In this document: positions 42,373-50,619 of the stretch, one piece after another
Layout: each line of letters starts with the position of its first letter
How positions within the stretch are numbered: the stretch's first letter is position 1
Translations under genes and position numbers: made by a program
Origin: Paenibacillus tritici
GTDB taxonomy: Bacteria > Bacillota > Bacilli > Paenibacillales > Paenibacillaceae
Direction: 5' to 3'
Assembly (NCBI RefSeq): GCF_013204885.1
Contig: NZ_JABMKX010000001.1
Coordinates: forward strand, 477,284-541,283
DNA length: 64,000 nucleotides
Notes under the pieces: generated by a model
What the model was told of the DNA's origin: nothing
The model's input: only the letters and a program-made list of their open reading frames with translations
Database searches by the model: none

Positions 42373-43227
42373 TCACACTCCGGAATAGGCCATGAAGCCG
42401 CCATCCACCGGGACAGTGATGCCGGTAATGAATCCTGACATTTGCTCGTCTGCCAGCCAGAGCAAGGTGCCGAGCAGATCCTCCGGTGTGCCGAACCGGC
42501 GCATAGGTGTCTGGGAGATGATTTTGCGGGAACGTTCAGTCAGCTCGCCATCCGGGTCAACCAGCAGTTGTTCATTCTGGGTAGTGATGAAGAAGCCGGG
42601 GGCAATGGCATTCACCCGTATCCCGGATTCTGCCAGATGGACAGCAAGCCATTGTGTGAAGTTATTGATGCCCGCTTTGGCAGCGCTGTAGGCCGGAACC
42701 TTGGTCATAGGCGAAGCGGCACTCATCGAGGAAATGTTAATAACGGAGGCCCCGGGCCGTCCGAGCATTTGCTTCGCGAAGATCTGGGTTGGAATTAAGG
42801 TTCCGGTCAGATTCAAGTCGAGGACACTGCGAAATCCGCTGACGGACAGATCGAAAAAGGAGACGATATCGGGATTCTCCAGATCACCGTCCTGCAAAGT
42901 TTCTTTGGTAGTGATCGCCGACGGCTGATTGCCCCCGGCCCCGTTGATTAACAAGTCGCAGGGACCCCAGTGCCTGCGGATCTCATCGGCAGCCTGCTGT
43001 ACATTAAGAGTATCCATGACATCACAGGCCAAGGACAGCGATTGACCGCCGCCGGAAGTAATCTGCGCGGCGAGAGCCGCTCCTTTGGCCTCCGTACGGT
43101 TCAGAATGGCGACCTTCGCGCCTTGACGGGCCAGCTCCAGAGCCATTGCGCTGCAGAGTGCCCCGGCCCCTCCGGTAATTACGACAATTTTTCCTGCTAG
43201 TGCAGGATGTAAAGCCAACTCAGACAT
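42373..43227 (-). CDS. fructuronate reductase / D-mannonate oxidoreductase, SDR type
   Basis: 284 aa short-chain dehydrogenase that in Bacillales interconverts D-fructuronate and D-mannonate with NAD(H) (the UxuB/YjmF role). Cofactor motif [20 protein letters not shown] (about residue 15), NAG-type motif [13 protein letters not shown] (about residue 93), catalytic Ser in [11 protein letters not shown] (about residue 169) and the YxxxK in [10 protein letters not shown] (about residue 183). An insert after NAG ([20 protein letters not shown]) is typical of the mannonate-oxidoreductase group. It probably forms one unit with the GntR gene (48 bp upstream) and works with UxaC across the divergent region. 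UxuA is not in the window. Confidence 0.87.
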   Translation of the reverse strand: MSELALHPALAGKIVVITGGAGALCSAMALELARQGAKVAILNRTEAKGAALAAQITSGGGQSLSLACDVMDTLNVQQAADEIRRHWGPCDLLINGAGGNQPSAITTKETLQDGDLENPDIVSFFDLSVSGFRSVLDLNLTGTLIPTQIFAKQMLGRPGASVINISSMSAASPMTKVPAYSAAKAGINNFTQWLAVHLAESGIRVNAIAPGFFITTQNEQLLVDPDGELTERSRKIISQTPMRRFGTPEDLLGTLLWLADEQMSGFITGITVPVDGGFMAYSGV

Positions 43228-43275
43228 AGTGATCCAACCCTTCTCTGGTGAAAGTATTATTCTGCGGATGGTATA

Positions 43276-43968
43276 TCAGTTCTCTGGTCGCTGCTTGTAA
43301 TACTGCGGATATTTCGCCATCAGCATCTCCTGATCGGCGATAGTCAGGGCCATATGCTCCTGCATAATCTGATCCCCCTGATTGATATTATGCTGCTCAA
43401 TGGCTTCATACAGACAATAATGCTGCTGATACAGATGCTCCCAGTTATGATCTGCGGTGAGCTTAAGCATCCGGCTGCGGTTCAGGTGAACCTTGATCTG
43501 CTGGATCACTTCCCAGGTATTCTTTTTGTTGCAGCCTGTGAAAATCACATGATGGAACTCTTCGTCCAGCATGAACATTTCCTTATAGTCCTGATCTTCG
43601 ATGCAGAGCTTCTGCTTGTCCAGATTGGCCTTCAGATCAATGAGGTTCCTGGCTTGAAAGGAGCGGCAGGCTTCCCGGATCACTGCCCGCTCCAGATGCT
43701 CTCGCATGAAGCGGGCTTCTTCAACGAGTTCAGAATCAATCAGGGAGACTACCGTTCCGCGCTGGGGATATACAGCGAGCAGCCCCTCCTGGGCGAGACG
43801 CACGAAGCTTTCTCTCACAGGTGTGCGGCTGACGTTGAATTTGAGCGAAATCTCTTTCTCTGAAATGCCGGTTCCCGGCGGAAGCTCCAGCAGCAGAATC
43901 TGGTTCTTCAGTGAACGGTACACGATGTCCCTTGTGGAAACCGCTTGTGTACCGATAGTGTATTCCAT
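43276..43968 (-). CDS. GntR-family (FadR/UxuR-like) transcriptional regulator
   Basis: 230 aa. N-terminal winged helix with GTGISEKEISLKFNVSRTPV and RESFVRLAQEGLLAVYPQRG (about residues 37-78), then an all-helical FCD effector domain with the metal-binding histidine pattern (DEEFHHVIFTG, HYCLYEAIEQHNINQ). AGGAGGG is 7 bp upstream of the ATG. Directly before that site is a perfect 42-bp palindrome shared with the uxaC promoter region. It most likely represses uxaC and its own operon in the absence of a hexuronate intermediate. Confidence 0.9.
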   Translation of the reverse strand: MEYTIGTQAVSTRDIVYRSLKNQILLLELPPGTGISEKEISLKFNVSRTPVRESFVRLAQEGLLAVYPQRGTVVSLIDSELVEEARFMREHLERAVIREACRSFQARNLIDLKANLDKQKLCIEDQDYKEMFMLDEEFHHVIFTGCNKKNTWEVIQQIKVHLNRSRMLKLTADHNWEHLYQQHYCLYEAIEQHNINQGDQIMQEHMALTIADQEMLMAKYPQYYKQRPEN

Positions 43969-43999
43969 CGTGTAACCCTCCTGATGATCTATTGTGGAA

Positions 44000-44041
44000 G
44001 CACTACCATACTACCATACAAGTATGGTAGTATGGTAGTGC
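44000..44041. promoter_or_regulatory. Perfect 42-bp palindromic operator
   Basis: Left arm 44000-44019 and right arm 44022-44041 are exact reverse complements around AA. Each arm is two tandem 8-bp units: TACCATACTACCATAC on the left and GTATGGTAGTATGGTA on the right, flanked by CAC/GTG. It lies 31 bp upstream of the GntR start and 78 bp upstream of the chosen uxaC start. Confidence 0.85.
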
Positions 44042-44118
44042 AAACGCGCAGAACCGGCTGCCGTCCGCCGGAGGACGATGGATCAACAAATATGAATGAC
44101 GAGAGGCTGGAGAACACA

Positions 44119-45528
44119 TTGAGTACCTCATCTTTTATTCATGACGATTGGCTGCTGTTAAGCTCAAGTGCACAAACCTTGTATCATGATTATGCCCGTA
44201 AGATGCCCATTTACGATTTCCATAGTCACCTGAATCCTCAGGAGATTAGCAGTAACCGCAAGTTCCGTAATATTACCGAACTGGCCTTATCCGGAGATCA
44301 CTACAAATGGCGGGCACTCCGCTGGCTCGGCATTGACGAACAGCTGATTACCGGGAAGGCTTCGGATCAAGACAAGTTCATGACCTGGGCCCGCTCCGTA
44401 CCTGAGATGCTGGGCAATCCGTTGTACCACTGGACCCATCTGGAATTGAAGCGCTACTTCGGTATCGACGAGCTATTGTCTGAAGATACTGCCGAGAGTG
44501 TCTGGGCACGATGCAATGAGCAGCTGCAAGGAGAAGAATTGACTACACAAGGCATTCTAAGAAAATTTAACGTAGATGTTGTTTGCACTACGGATGATCC
44601 TGTGGACTCGCTAGAGCATCACATGCAGCTCAAGAGTGACAAGGCGCTTGAGACAGTGGTTGCGCCAACCTTCAGACCGGACCGGGCGCTGAACATCCGT
44701 GATGAAGGTTTTGCCGGATATGTCGGATTGCTCAGTGAGGCGAGCGGTCTGGAGATTCACTCTTACTCCGGGTTCATCCAGGCAGTGACGGCGCGGATCG
44801 ACTACTTCCATAAGCACGGCTGCCGTCTGTCGGATCAGGCCTTCGGTGAGCTTCCGCATGCCCATTCAACGGAGCATGAAGCGGCTTACATATTTGCCCG
44901 TGCCTTCAAAGGCGAAGAGATCAGTACTCAGGAGGAACAGAAATTCCAGAGCCATACCTTGCTCAAGTTAGGCCGGCTGTACCATGAACGGGGCTGGAGC
45001 ATGCAGCTTCATATCGGAGCGCTGCGCAATAACAACTCACGTATGTTCGGGGCCCTTGGCAGGGACAGCGGCTTCGATTCCATTCTGGACTTCAATATGG
45101 CCCGCAGTCTGAACGCGCTGCTGAATGAGCTGGATGCCAGCGGACAGCTGCCGAAGACCATCGTATACACGCTGAATCCCTCACAATATGAGATGATTGC
45201 TACGGCAATCGGCAACTTCCAGGGCTCCGGCATCAAGGGCAAAGTGCAGATGGGCTCCGGCTGGTGGTTCCATGATCAGAAAGAGGGGATGCTGCAGCAA
45301 TTGAAGGCGCTCTCCAGCATCGGTCTGATCAGTCCTTTTGTCGGCATGCTGACCGACTCCAGAAGCTTCCTCTCCTTCACGCGTCATGAATACTTCCGGC
45401 GGATTCTCTGCAATCTGTTCGGCACCTGGATTGAAGAAGGCGACCTGCCGCGTGATTATGCCTGGGTAGGACAGACGATTGAGAATATATGCTATAACAA
45501 TGCCGAAGCCTATTTCGGGATCAAGTAG
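44119..45528 (+). CDS. uxaC: glucuronate isomerase
   Basis: Converts D-glucuronate to D-fructuronate (and galacturonate to tagaturonate); 469 aa, matching the family. Start: TTG at 44119 with GGAG 6 bp upstream; it gives an N terminus like other UxaC proteins (about 25 residues before the YHDYARKMPIYDFHSHLNPQ motif). An ATG at 44092 is the alternative but its nearest site is 17 bp away. Metal and substrate motifs: DFHSHLNP (about residue 33), VDVVCTTDDPVDSLEHH (about residue 154), MQLHIGALRNNN (about residue 296). Controlled by the divergent GntR protein through the palindrome upstream. Confidence 0.94.
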   Translation: MSTSSFIHDDWLLLSSSAQTLYHDYARKMPIYDFHSHLNPQEISSNRKFRNITELALSGDHYKWRALRWLGIDEQLITGKASDQDKFMTWARSVPEMLGNPLYHWTHLELKRYFGIDELLSEDTAESVWARCNEQLQGEELTTQGILRKFNVDVVCTTDDPVDSLEHHMQLKSDKALETVVAPTFRPDRALNIRDEGFAGYVGLLSEASGLEIHSYSGFIQAVTARIDYFHKHGCRLSDQAFGELPHAHSTEHEAAYIFARAFKGEEISTQEEQKFQSHTLLKLGRLYHERGWSMQLHIGALRNNNSRMFGALGRDSGFDSILDFNMARSLNALLNELDASGQLPKTIVYTLNPSQYEMIATAIGNFQGSGIKGKVQMGSGWWFHDQKEGMLQQLKALSSIGLISPFVGMLTDSRSFLSFTRHEYFRRILCNLFGTWIEEGDLPRDYAWVGQTIENICYNNAEAYFGIK

Positions 45529-45570
45529 GCAGGCATCCGCCCGCACTGCTGTTTAAGTCTGTTCCAATCC

Positions 45571-45611
45571 AAAGCAGCAAGTCTCCTAAAGTTGGAGGCT
45601 TGCTGTTTTTG
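45571..45611 (+). terminator. Rho-independent terminator after uxaC
   Basis: AGCAGCAAGTCTCC pairs with GGAGGCTTGCTGTT, followed by TTTTTG. It opens the gene-free stretch 45529-46490. Confidence 0.8.
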
Positions 45612-45716
45612 TGGTATGAGGCATCTAAGTGGAGCGAAGAGATGCCGGATCTTAGTGAGGTGTGTGGCGGAAGGTATATAAGAAGCACTGAAAAAAATAA
45701 CAACAAGCAAAAGAAA

Positions 45717-45886
45717 CGGAGGGGAAATTTGGAACTGTAGGTGCGGTAGCGACCGCCTGAAAGCTTTCCGCAGGAAAGCTCACTCCGGAAGCATCAGCAG
45801 TCACCGGATTTCACCCGCGAAGAGCGGAATAGATCAAGAAATCTGGGGATGGGCAGCGGCCGGAAGTCCTAATGTTCACCGCAGTG
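45717..45886. repeat. Dispersed structured repeat (family 4, copy B)
   Basis: Same order of blocks as 40004-40131: CGGAGGGGAAATTTGGAAC, GCGGTAGCGACCGC hairpin, TCACCGGATTTCACCCG, ATCAAGAAATCTGGGGA, CAGCGGCCGGAAGTCC, TTCACCGCAGT. Here an extra block of about 40 bp is inserted after the first hairpin; it contains AGCTTTCC-GCA-GGAAAGCT, a perfect hairpin of its own. Confidence 0.85.
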
Positions 45887-45908
45887 ACGATGAAGCTTCA
45901 AGTTCAAA

Positions 45909-46118
45909 ACTTAAGTGCGTCTTATATAGCAGTTGGATAAACGTCATCTAATACCGCAGCAAACCCTGAATCTGGAGAATTAGTTGGGAAAACCGCACTT
46001 AATCCCACTGAAAATGGGGGTTAACAGGAGATCCGGCAGAATTAAGTGACGAATTTCCACTTAGTCCCGATCAAGCAGCTCTAACAGGAAAATTAAGCTA
46101 CAAAAATCCAACTGCTAT
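45909..46118. repeat. Dispersed palindromic intergenic repeat (family 1, copy D)
   Basis: Four or five modules in both orientations: AAGTGCGTCTTATATAGCAG, AGTTGGATAAACGTCATCTA, TAGTTGGGAAAACCGCACTT, AATTAAGTGACGAATTTCCA and ATTAAGCTACAAAAATCCAA. It leads straight into the 48-bp tandem repeat. Confidence 0.75.
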
Positions 46119-46127
46119 GTCTCCCGC

Positions 46128-46347
46128 ACAGGTGGAGGGGTTCACATAACAGTCTGGATCAGCACTTGTTATCACACAGGCGGAGGGGGCCACATAACAG
46201 TCAGGATCAGCACTTGTTATCACACAGGCGGAGGGGGCCACATAACAGTCAGGATCAGCACTTGTTATCACACAGGTGTAGGGAGCCACATAACAGTCTG
46301 GATCAGCACTTGTTGTCCTACAGGTGGAGGGAGCTGCATAACAATCG
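46128..46347. repeat. 48-bp tandem repeat, four full units plus a partial
   Basis: Units start at 46128, 46176, 46224, 46272 and 46320 (partial). Each contains CACATAACAGTC, GGATCAGCACTTGTTATC and ACAGG-GGAGGG. Units 2 and 3 are identical; the outer ones diverge. The 48-bp unit keeps reading frames open on both strands by chance, but the array lies between convergent genes and neither frame has a ribosome site. Confidence 0.92.
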
Positions 46348-46490
46348 CGTCCAGCAACGGATCAACTCGCAGTATAAATGGATGAATGGTACTTCGAATC
46401 TCGGCAACGTGGAAAAGCGGAAGCGTCCACGCACCCACCAATCCATCCAAGCCTGCTGATGTTGATCGTACTCAGGTACGAATTAGCCCC

Positions 46491-47324
46491 CTACCTCGTA
46501 CTGCTCCGGTAAGCAGACGGAGAGACGCCGGTGGACTTCTTGAACACCTTGGAGAAGTGGGCCAGCTCCATGCCGACCTGCTCGGCGATAGCGGAGATGC
46601 TGAAGCTGGTGTAGGAGAGCTGTCTCTTGGCCAGCTCCATCCGTTTCAGCTGGACGTACTGCATCGGGGGGACGCCGATGAATTTCTTGAAGTAGGGGAT
46701 GAAATAGTTCGGATGCAGATGGACGAGTTCAGCCAGCTCCTCTACCACGAGCGGCCGCATTAACCGCTGATCAATATAGGTCAGCACATCCGCCAGTTTG
46801 CCCTGGTCGCTGGTATGCGTCAGGTCGTCAAGGAAATTGCTGTAGCCCCCGGATTCCAGACAGAGCGACAGCAGCGTAAGCAGTGAAGCTTGCGTCCGCA
46901 AGGTGGCGAGGAAGCCGGTATCCTGGAACCAATCAATCATCTCCGTGAAAATCGCTCTTACCGCCCCCGGATCAGGCACATCGCAGATATAGAGCTTATT
47001 CGCAGAATGAAACAGCGGCCATTCTCCGATCTGCGCGTCAAAATGGCAATAGTAGCGCGTATAAGGATTATCGCGGGAGGTGTCCGTGGTCTGAGTGGAA
47101 CCGGCAGGCATAATCATGAGCTGTCCGGGTCTTGGATAATAGGCCACACCGTTGATAATTACCTTGCCTTCGCCGGAATCAATATAATAGAGCCGGTTAA
47201 AGGAAGGGGTCTCATTCGTCCGGTTCCATCCCGGGTATCGGCTGGTTAACTGGGCGTGGGTAACGGTAACGGTCAGATTGTGCAGCAGGCGTCCGGTCAA
47301 ATTTCCGTTAGCTGTCATATTCAT
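46491..47324 (-). CDS. AraC family transcriptional regulator
   Basis: 277 aa. Cupin-like sensor (SFNRLYYIDSGEGKVIINGV, YYPRPGQLMIMPAG), then two helix-turn-helix motifs: VVEELAELVHLHPNYFIPYFK (about residue 194) and ISAIAEQVGMELAHFSKVFKK (about residue 242). GGGGGAG is 7 bp upstream of the ATG. It is divergent from a run of four genes starting at 47484 and is the obvious candidate to control them. A CcpA-like site lies just before its start. Confidence 0.9.
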   Translation of the reverse strand: MNMTANGNLTGRLLHNLTVTVTHAQLTSRYPGWNRTNETPSFNRLYYIDSGEGKVIINGVAYYPRPGQLMIMPAGSTQTTDTSRDNPYTRYYCHFDAQIGEWPLFHSANKLYICDVPDPGAVRAIFTEMIDWFQDTGFLATLRTQASLLTLLSLCLESGGYSNFLDDLTHTSDQGKLADVLTYIDQRLMRPLVVEELAELVHLHPNYFIPYFKKFIGVPPMQYVQLKRMELAKRQLSYTSFSISAIAEQVGMELAHFSKVFKKSTGVSPSAYRSSTR

Positions 47325-47356
47325 GGCTTGGCTCCCCCAAAACGATTATAAACCTA

Positions 47357-47370
47357 TTATAACGCTTTCA
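47357..47370. promoter_or_regulatory. Candidate CcpA (cre) site
   Basis: Minus strand TGAAAGCGTTATAA, one mismatch to TGWAANCGNTNWCA. It is about 33 bp upstream of the AraC gene and 114 bp before the first dehydrogenase. This suggests catabolite repression of the module. Confidence 0.45.
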
Positions 47371-47483
47371 TTTATCTAATACATCTTATTTATATACAAA
47401 TAGTTCTTAATTACAGTCATGGTCACCGGCGGCAAATAGGGTTATCCTCATATCATATAACAGTATCAGAAAGGAATTGGGAG

Positions 47484-48647
47484 ATGAATACAGTACGCTA
47501 TGGAATTATAGGAGTAGGTAATATGGGACGCGCCCATGCTCAGAGTCTGCTGAGTGAGGTTAAGGGGGCCGAGCTTGCAGCGGTATGTGACAGTAACCCG
47601 GAGCGTCTGGACTGGGCAGAGGAGCATCTGCCGGCAAGTGTACAGCGGTTCGGTTCACCGGAAGAATTGTTCAAGTCCGGCAGCATTGATGCTGTGCTGA
47701 TTGCTACACCGCATTATGATCATCCGCCGCTGGCGATTGAAGCGCTGGGGTACGGGCTGCATGTTCTGATTGAGAAGCCCGCCGGTGTGTACACCAAGGC
47801 TGTGCAGGAGATGAATGACGCTGCAGCGAAGTCGGACCGCAAGTTCGGCATCATGTACAACCAGCGGACGAACCCGCTCTATCAGAAGCTCAGAGAGCTG
47901 ATTCAGTCCGGGGAGCTTGGGGAGATCCGGCGGACGAACTGGATTATCACCAATTGGTACCGCTCTCAGAGCTACTACGATTCCGGCGGCTGGCGGGCGA
48001 CCTGGGGCGGAGAAGGCGGCGGGGTGCTGCTTAACCAGGACCCGCATCAGCTGGATCTCTGGCAATGGACGACGGGAATGATGCCTAAGCGGGTACGGGC
48101 TTTTTGCCACTTCGGGAAGTACCGCAACATTGAGGTGGAGGATGATGTGACCGCCTATGTGGAATATGAGAATGGCGCAACGGGGCTGTTCATCACCACT
48201 ACAGGGGAAGCGCCGGGGACGAACCGGTTCGAGATTACAGGCGATAACGGCAAAATCCTCATCGAAGACGGCAAGCTGACCTTCTTCCGCCTTCGTACAC
48301 CGGAGCCGCAATTCAATGCTGAATTCACCGGAGGGTTCGGAGCGCCGGAGTGCTGGAAGTGTGAAATTCCGGTTAAACCCGGGGAAGGTGAGCAGCACCA
48401 AGGCATTCTGCGTAACTTCACCAATGCCATTCTGCAGGATGAGCCGCTCCTGGCGCCGGGAGAAGAAGGCATTCACGGCCTGACCCTGTCCAATGCCATG
48501 TACCTGTCCGCATGGACCGACAACTGGGTGGACCTGCCGATCGACAGTGAGCTGTTCCATGAAAAGCTGATGATGCAGGTGGAGAATTCCACTTTTCACA
48601 AAGCGCCCGTCAGCCAGCAAGCCCTGGATGTATCGGGAACCCACTAG
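47484..48647 (+). CDS. Gfo/Idh/MocA family oxidoreductase
   Basis: 387 aa. Rossmann motif YGIIGVGNMGRAHAQSLL (residues 6-23), EKP motif VLIEKPAGVY (about residue 97), and the C-terminal active-site helix GGGVLLNQDPHQLDLWQW (about residue 176). Start has AAAGGAATTGGGAG upstream. It is the first gene of a four-gene run controlled by the divergent AraC gene. The DPHQLD form of the active-site helix (Asp-His) is common in inositol- and glucoside-oxidising members. The substrate is unknown. Confidence 0.9.
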   Translation: MNTVRYGIIGVGNMGRAHAQSLLSEVKGAELAAVCDSNPERLDWAEEHLPASVQRFGSPEELFKSGSIDAVLIATPHYDHPPLAIEALGYGLHVLIEKPAGVYTKAVQEMNDAAAKSDRKFGIMYNQRTNPLYQKLRELIQSGELGEIRRTNWIITNWYRSQSYYDSGGWRATWGGEGGGVLLNQDPHQLDLWQWTTGMMPKRVRAFCHFGKYRNIEVEDDVTAYVEYENGATGLFITTTGEAPGTNRFEITGDNGKILIEDGKLTFFRLRTPEPQFNAEFTGGFGAPECWKCEIPVKPGEGEQHQGILRNFTNAILQDEPLLAPGEEGIHGLTLSNAMYLSAWTDNWVDLPIDSELFHEKLMMQVENSTFHKAPVSQQALDVSGTH

Positions 48648-48710
48648 CATTGCGCTGTATTTCAGTATGAACAGCATCAGCCTGACCAATTCTAACGAAT
48701 CTAGGAGTGG

Positions 48711-49496
48711 ATGAATGAAATGAAGCTTTCAAATATTGCTGCCCAAATGTATACGCTGCGTGAATACACCCGGACGCCGGAGGCGCTGAGAGAAAGTCTG
48801 CGGAAGGTGAGCGAAATCGGCTACCAGGCTGTGCAGATCTCCGGGATTGGCCCTATGGACCCGCAGCTGGTGAAGGACTATGCAGATGAATTCGGCCTTA
48901 AGATCTGTGCGACGCATGTTCCCTGGGACAGGCTGGCGAATGACCTGGATGCGCTCGCTGCCGAGCATAAGCTGTGGGACTGCAAGTACATCGGTCTTGG
49001 CTCCCTGCCGGCAGAATATCAGACCAGTCAGGAGGGCTACCGCACGTTCGCCAGGCTAGCTTCCGGGATTGCGCGTACGCTGAAGGAACAGTATGGTCTG
49101 CAGTTTGTTTATCATAATCATGATTTTGAATTTGAACGGTTCGACGGTCTTACCGGCATGGAGGTGCTGCTGCAGGAGAGTGATCCGGAGGTCTTCGGCT
49201 TTGAGCTGGATCTGTACTGGGTTCAGGCAGGCGGCGGTGATCCTGTGGAGTGGATTCATAAAGTGGAGGGCAGAATGCAGGCTGTGCATTTCAAAGATAT
49301 GACGATCCTGTCGCGTAAGCCTGTTTTTGCCGAAATCGGCCAGGGCAATATGAATTATGGAGCGATTATTGAAGCCTGCCGGAAGACCGGCGTGGAATGG
49401 CATATCGTAGAGCAGGATGTGTGCCAGCGTGATCCGTTCGAGAGCCTGGAGATCAGCTTCCGGCATCTGCACTCCAGATTGGGGGAGCAGGTATGA
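48711..49496 (+). CDS. sugar phosphate isomerase/epimerase
   Basis: 261 aa, AP-endonuclease-2-like TIM barrel. Motifs: IAAQMYTLREYTRTPEALRE at the start, FVYHNHDFEFERFDG with the metal His/Glu (about residue 134), FGFELDLYWVQAGGGDP (about residue 162), VHFKDM (about residue 193), and HIVEQDVC near the end. AGGAGTGG lies 3 bp from the ATG at 48711 and about 10 bp from the in-frame ATG at 48720, so the latter may be the true start. It overlaps the next dehydrogenase by 4 bp. It pairs with the neighbours as in inosose/keto-sugar pathways. Confidence 0.87.
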   Translation: MNEMKLSNIAAQMYTLREYTRTPEALRESLRKVSEIGYQAVQISGIGPMDPQLVKDYADEFGLKICATHVPWDRLANDLDALAAEHKLWDCKYIGLGSLPAEYQTSQEGYRTFARLASGIARTLKEQYGLQFVYHNHDFEFERFDGLTGMEVLLQESDPEVFGFELDLYWVQAGGGDPVEWIHKVEGRMQAVHFKDMTILSRKPVFAEIGQGNMNYGAIIEACRKTGVEWHIVEQDVCQRDPFESLEISFRHLHSRLGEQV

Positions 49497-50581
49497 GCCG
49501 CAAGGATGGAATGATGTATGCACCTGTACATGAAGCGAAGCCTGTAGTTGGACCCGGTGAATTCGTAATCGCAGCACTGGCACTGGACCATGGGCATATC
49601 TACGGAATGTGCAACGGGCTGGTAGAGGCGGGAGCTCAGCTGAAATGGGTATACGATCCCGACCCGGAGAAGGTAAAAGTGTTCCTGAACACCTATCCCG
49701 GCGTGAGAGCCGCGCGTTCCGCCGAAGAGATTCTGGAAGATCCCGAGGTTCAGCTAGTGGCAGCGGCGGCTGTTCCTTCGGAGCGCGGTCCGCTGGGTCT
49801 GCGCGTCATGGCGCACGGCAAGGATTATTTCACGGACAAATCACCGTTCACCTCACTGGAACAATTGGCAGCAGCACGCCTTCAGGTGGAGCGGACACAG
49901 CGGAAGTACATGACGTATTACAGTGAAAGGCTGCATGTGGAGAGCGCTGTCTATGCCGGTCACCTGGTGCAGCAGGGAGCCATTGGCCGTGTCATTCAGG
50001 TAATGGGCATGGGACCTCACCGGTTAAATGCGAAGAGCCGCCCGGAATGGTTCTTCCAGCGTGACAAGTACGGCGGCATTCTCTGTGACATTGGCAGCCA
50101 CCAGATCGAACAGTTCCTCTTCTACGCAGGCTGCCGTGATGCCAAGGTATTGCACAGCAAGGTAGCCAATTACAACAATCCGGCATACCCGGAGCTGGAG
50201 GATTTCGGAGATGCCACGCTGGTTGGCGATAACGGGGCTACCCAGTATTTCCGGGTAGACTGGTTCACTCCGGCGGGGCTGGGGACATGGGGGGACGGAC
50301 GGACCATTATTCTGGGCACGGAAGGGTATATCGAGCTGCGCAAGTACAGCGATATCGGCCGCTCCAGCACACCGGATCATGTCTACTGGGTGGACCGTGA
50401 AGGCGAGCATTATGAACATGTGGCCGGTAAGGTCGGCTTCCCGTTCTTCGGCGAGCTGATTCTGGACTGCCTGCACCGGACGGAACAGGCCATGACCCAG
50501 GAGCATGCGTTCAAGGCGGCAGAGCTATGTCTGGAAGCCCAGCGGCAAGCGGTTAATCTGACCCCGGAGACGCTTAAATAG
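49493..50581 (+). CDS. Gfo/Idh/MocA family oxidoreductase, divergent
   Basis: 362 aa, started within the preceding stop (ATGA). The nucleotide-binding loop is shifted: EFVIAALALDHGHIYGMCNG (about residue 23) in place of the usual GxGxxG. In place of EKP it has YFTDKSPFTS (about residue 113, DKP-like). The active-site helix reads GGILCDIGSHQIEQFLFY (about residue 192). These changes mark a subgroup of the family, possibly acting on an unusual substrate or structural in role. Operon neighbours: isomerase before, dehydrogenase 38 bp after. Confidence 0.85.
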   Translation: MSRKDGMMYAPVHEAKPVVGPGEFVIAALALDHGHIYGMCNGLVEAGAQLKWVYDPDPEKVKVFLNTYPGVRAARSAEEILEDPEVQLVAAAAVPSERGPLGLRVMAHGKDYFTDKSPFTSLEQLAAARLQVERTQRKYMTYYSERLHVESAVYAGHLVQQGAIGRVIQVMGMGPHRLNAKSRPEWFFQRDKYGGILCDIGSHQIEQFLFYAGCRDAKVLHSKVANYNNPAYPELEDFGDATLVGDNGATQYFRVDWFTPAGLGTWGDGRTIILGTEGYIELRKYSDIGRSSTPDHVYWVDREGEHYEHVAGKVGFPFFGELILDCLHRTEQAMTQEHAFKAAELCLEAQRQAVNLTPETLK

Positions 50582-50619
50582 CAGGATATCAGCTACCAGA
50601 AGATCGGAAGGTGGATAAG

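Noticed and set aside
43945..44118. Longer uxaC from the first in-frame start
   Set aside because: It would cross the 42-bp palindrome and the gntR start; the family N terminus matches the TTG at 44119.
46098..46289. Open frame on the minus strand with 16-aa repeats (CVITSADPDCYVAPSA)
   Set aside because: It is only the 48-bp tandem repeat read in frame; both strands stay open because 48 is a multiple of three. There is no ribosome site.
46128..46347. Possible CRISPR array
   Set aside because: The units are joined directly with no variable spacers, and there are no cas genes nearby.
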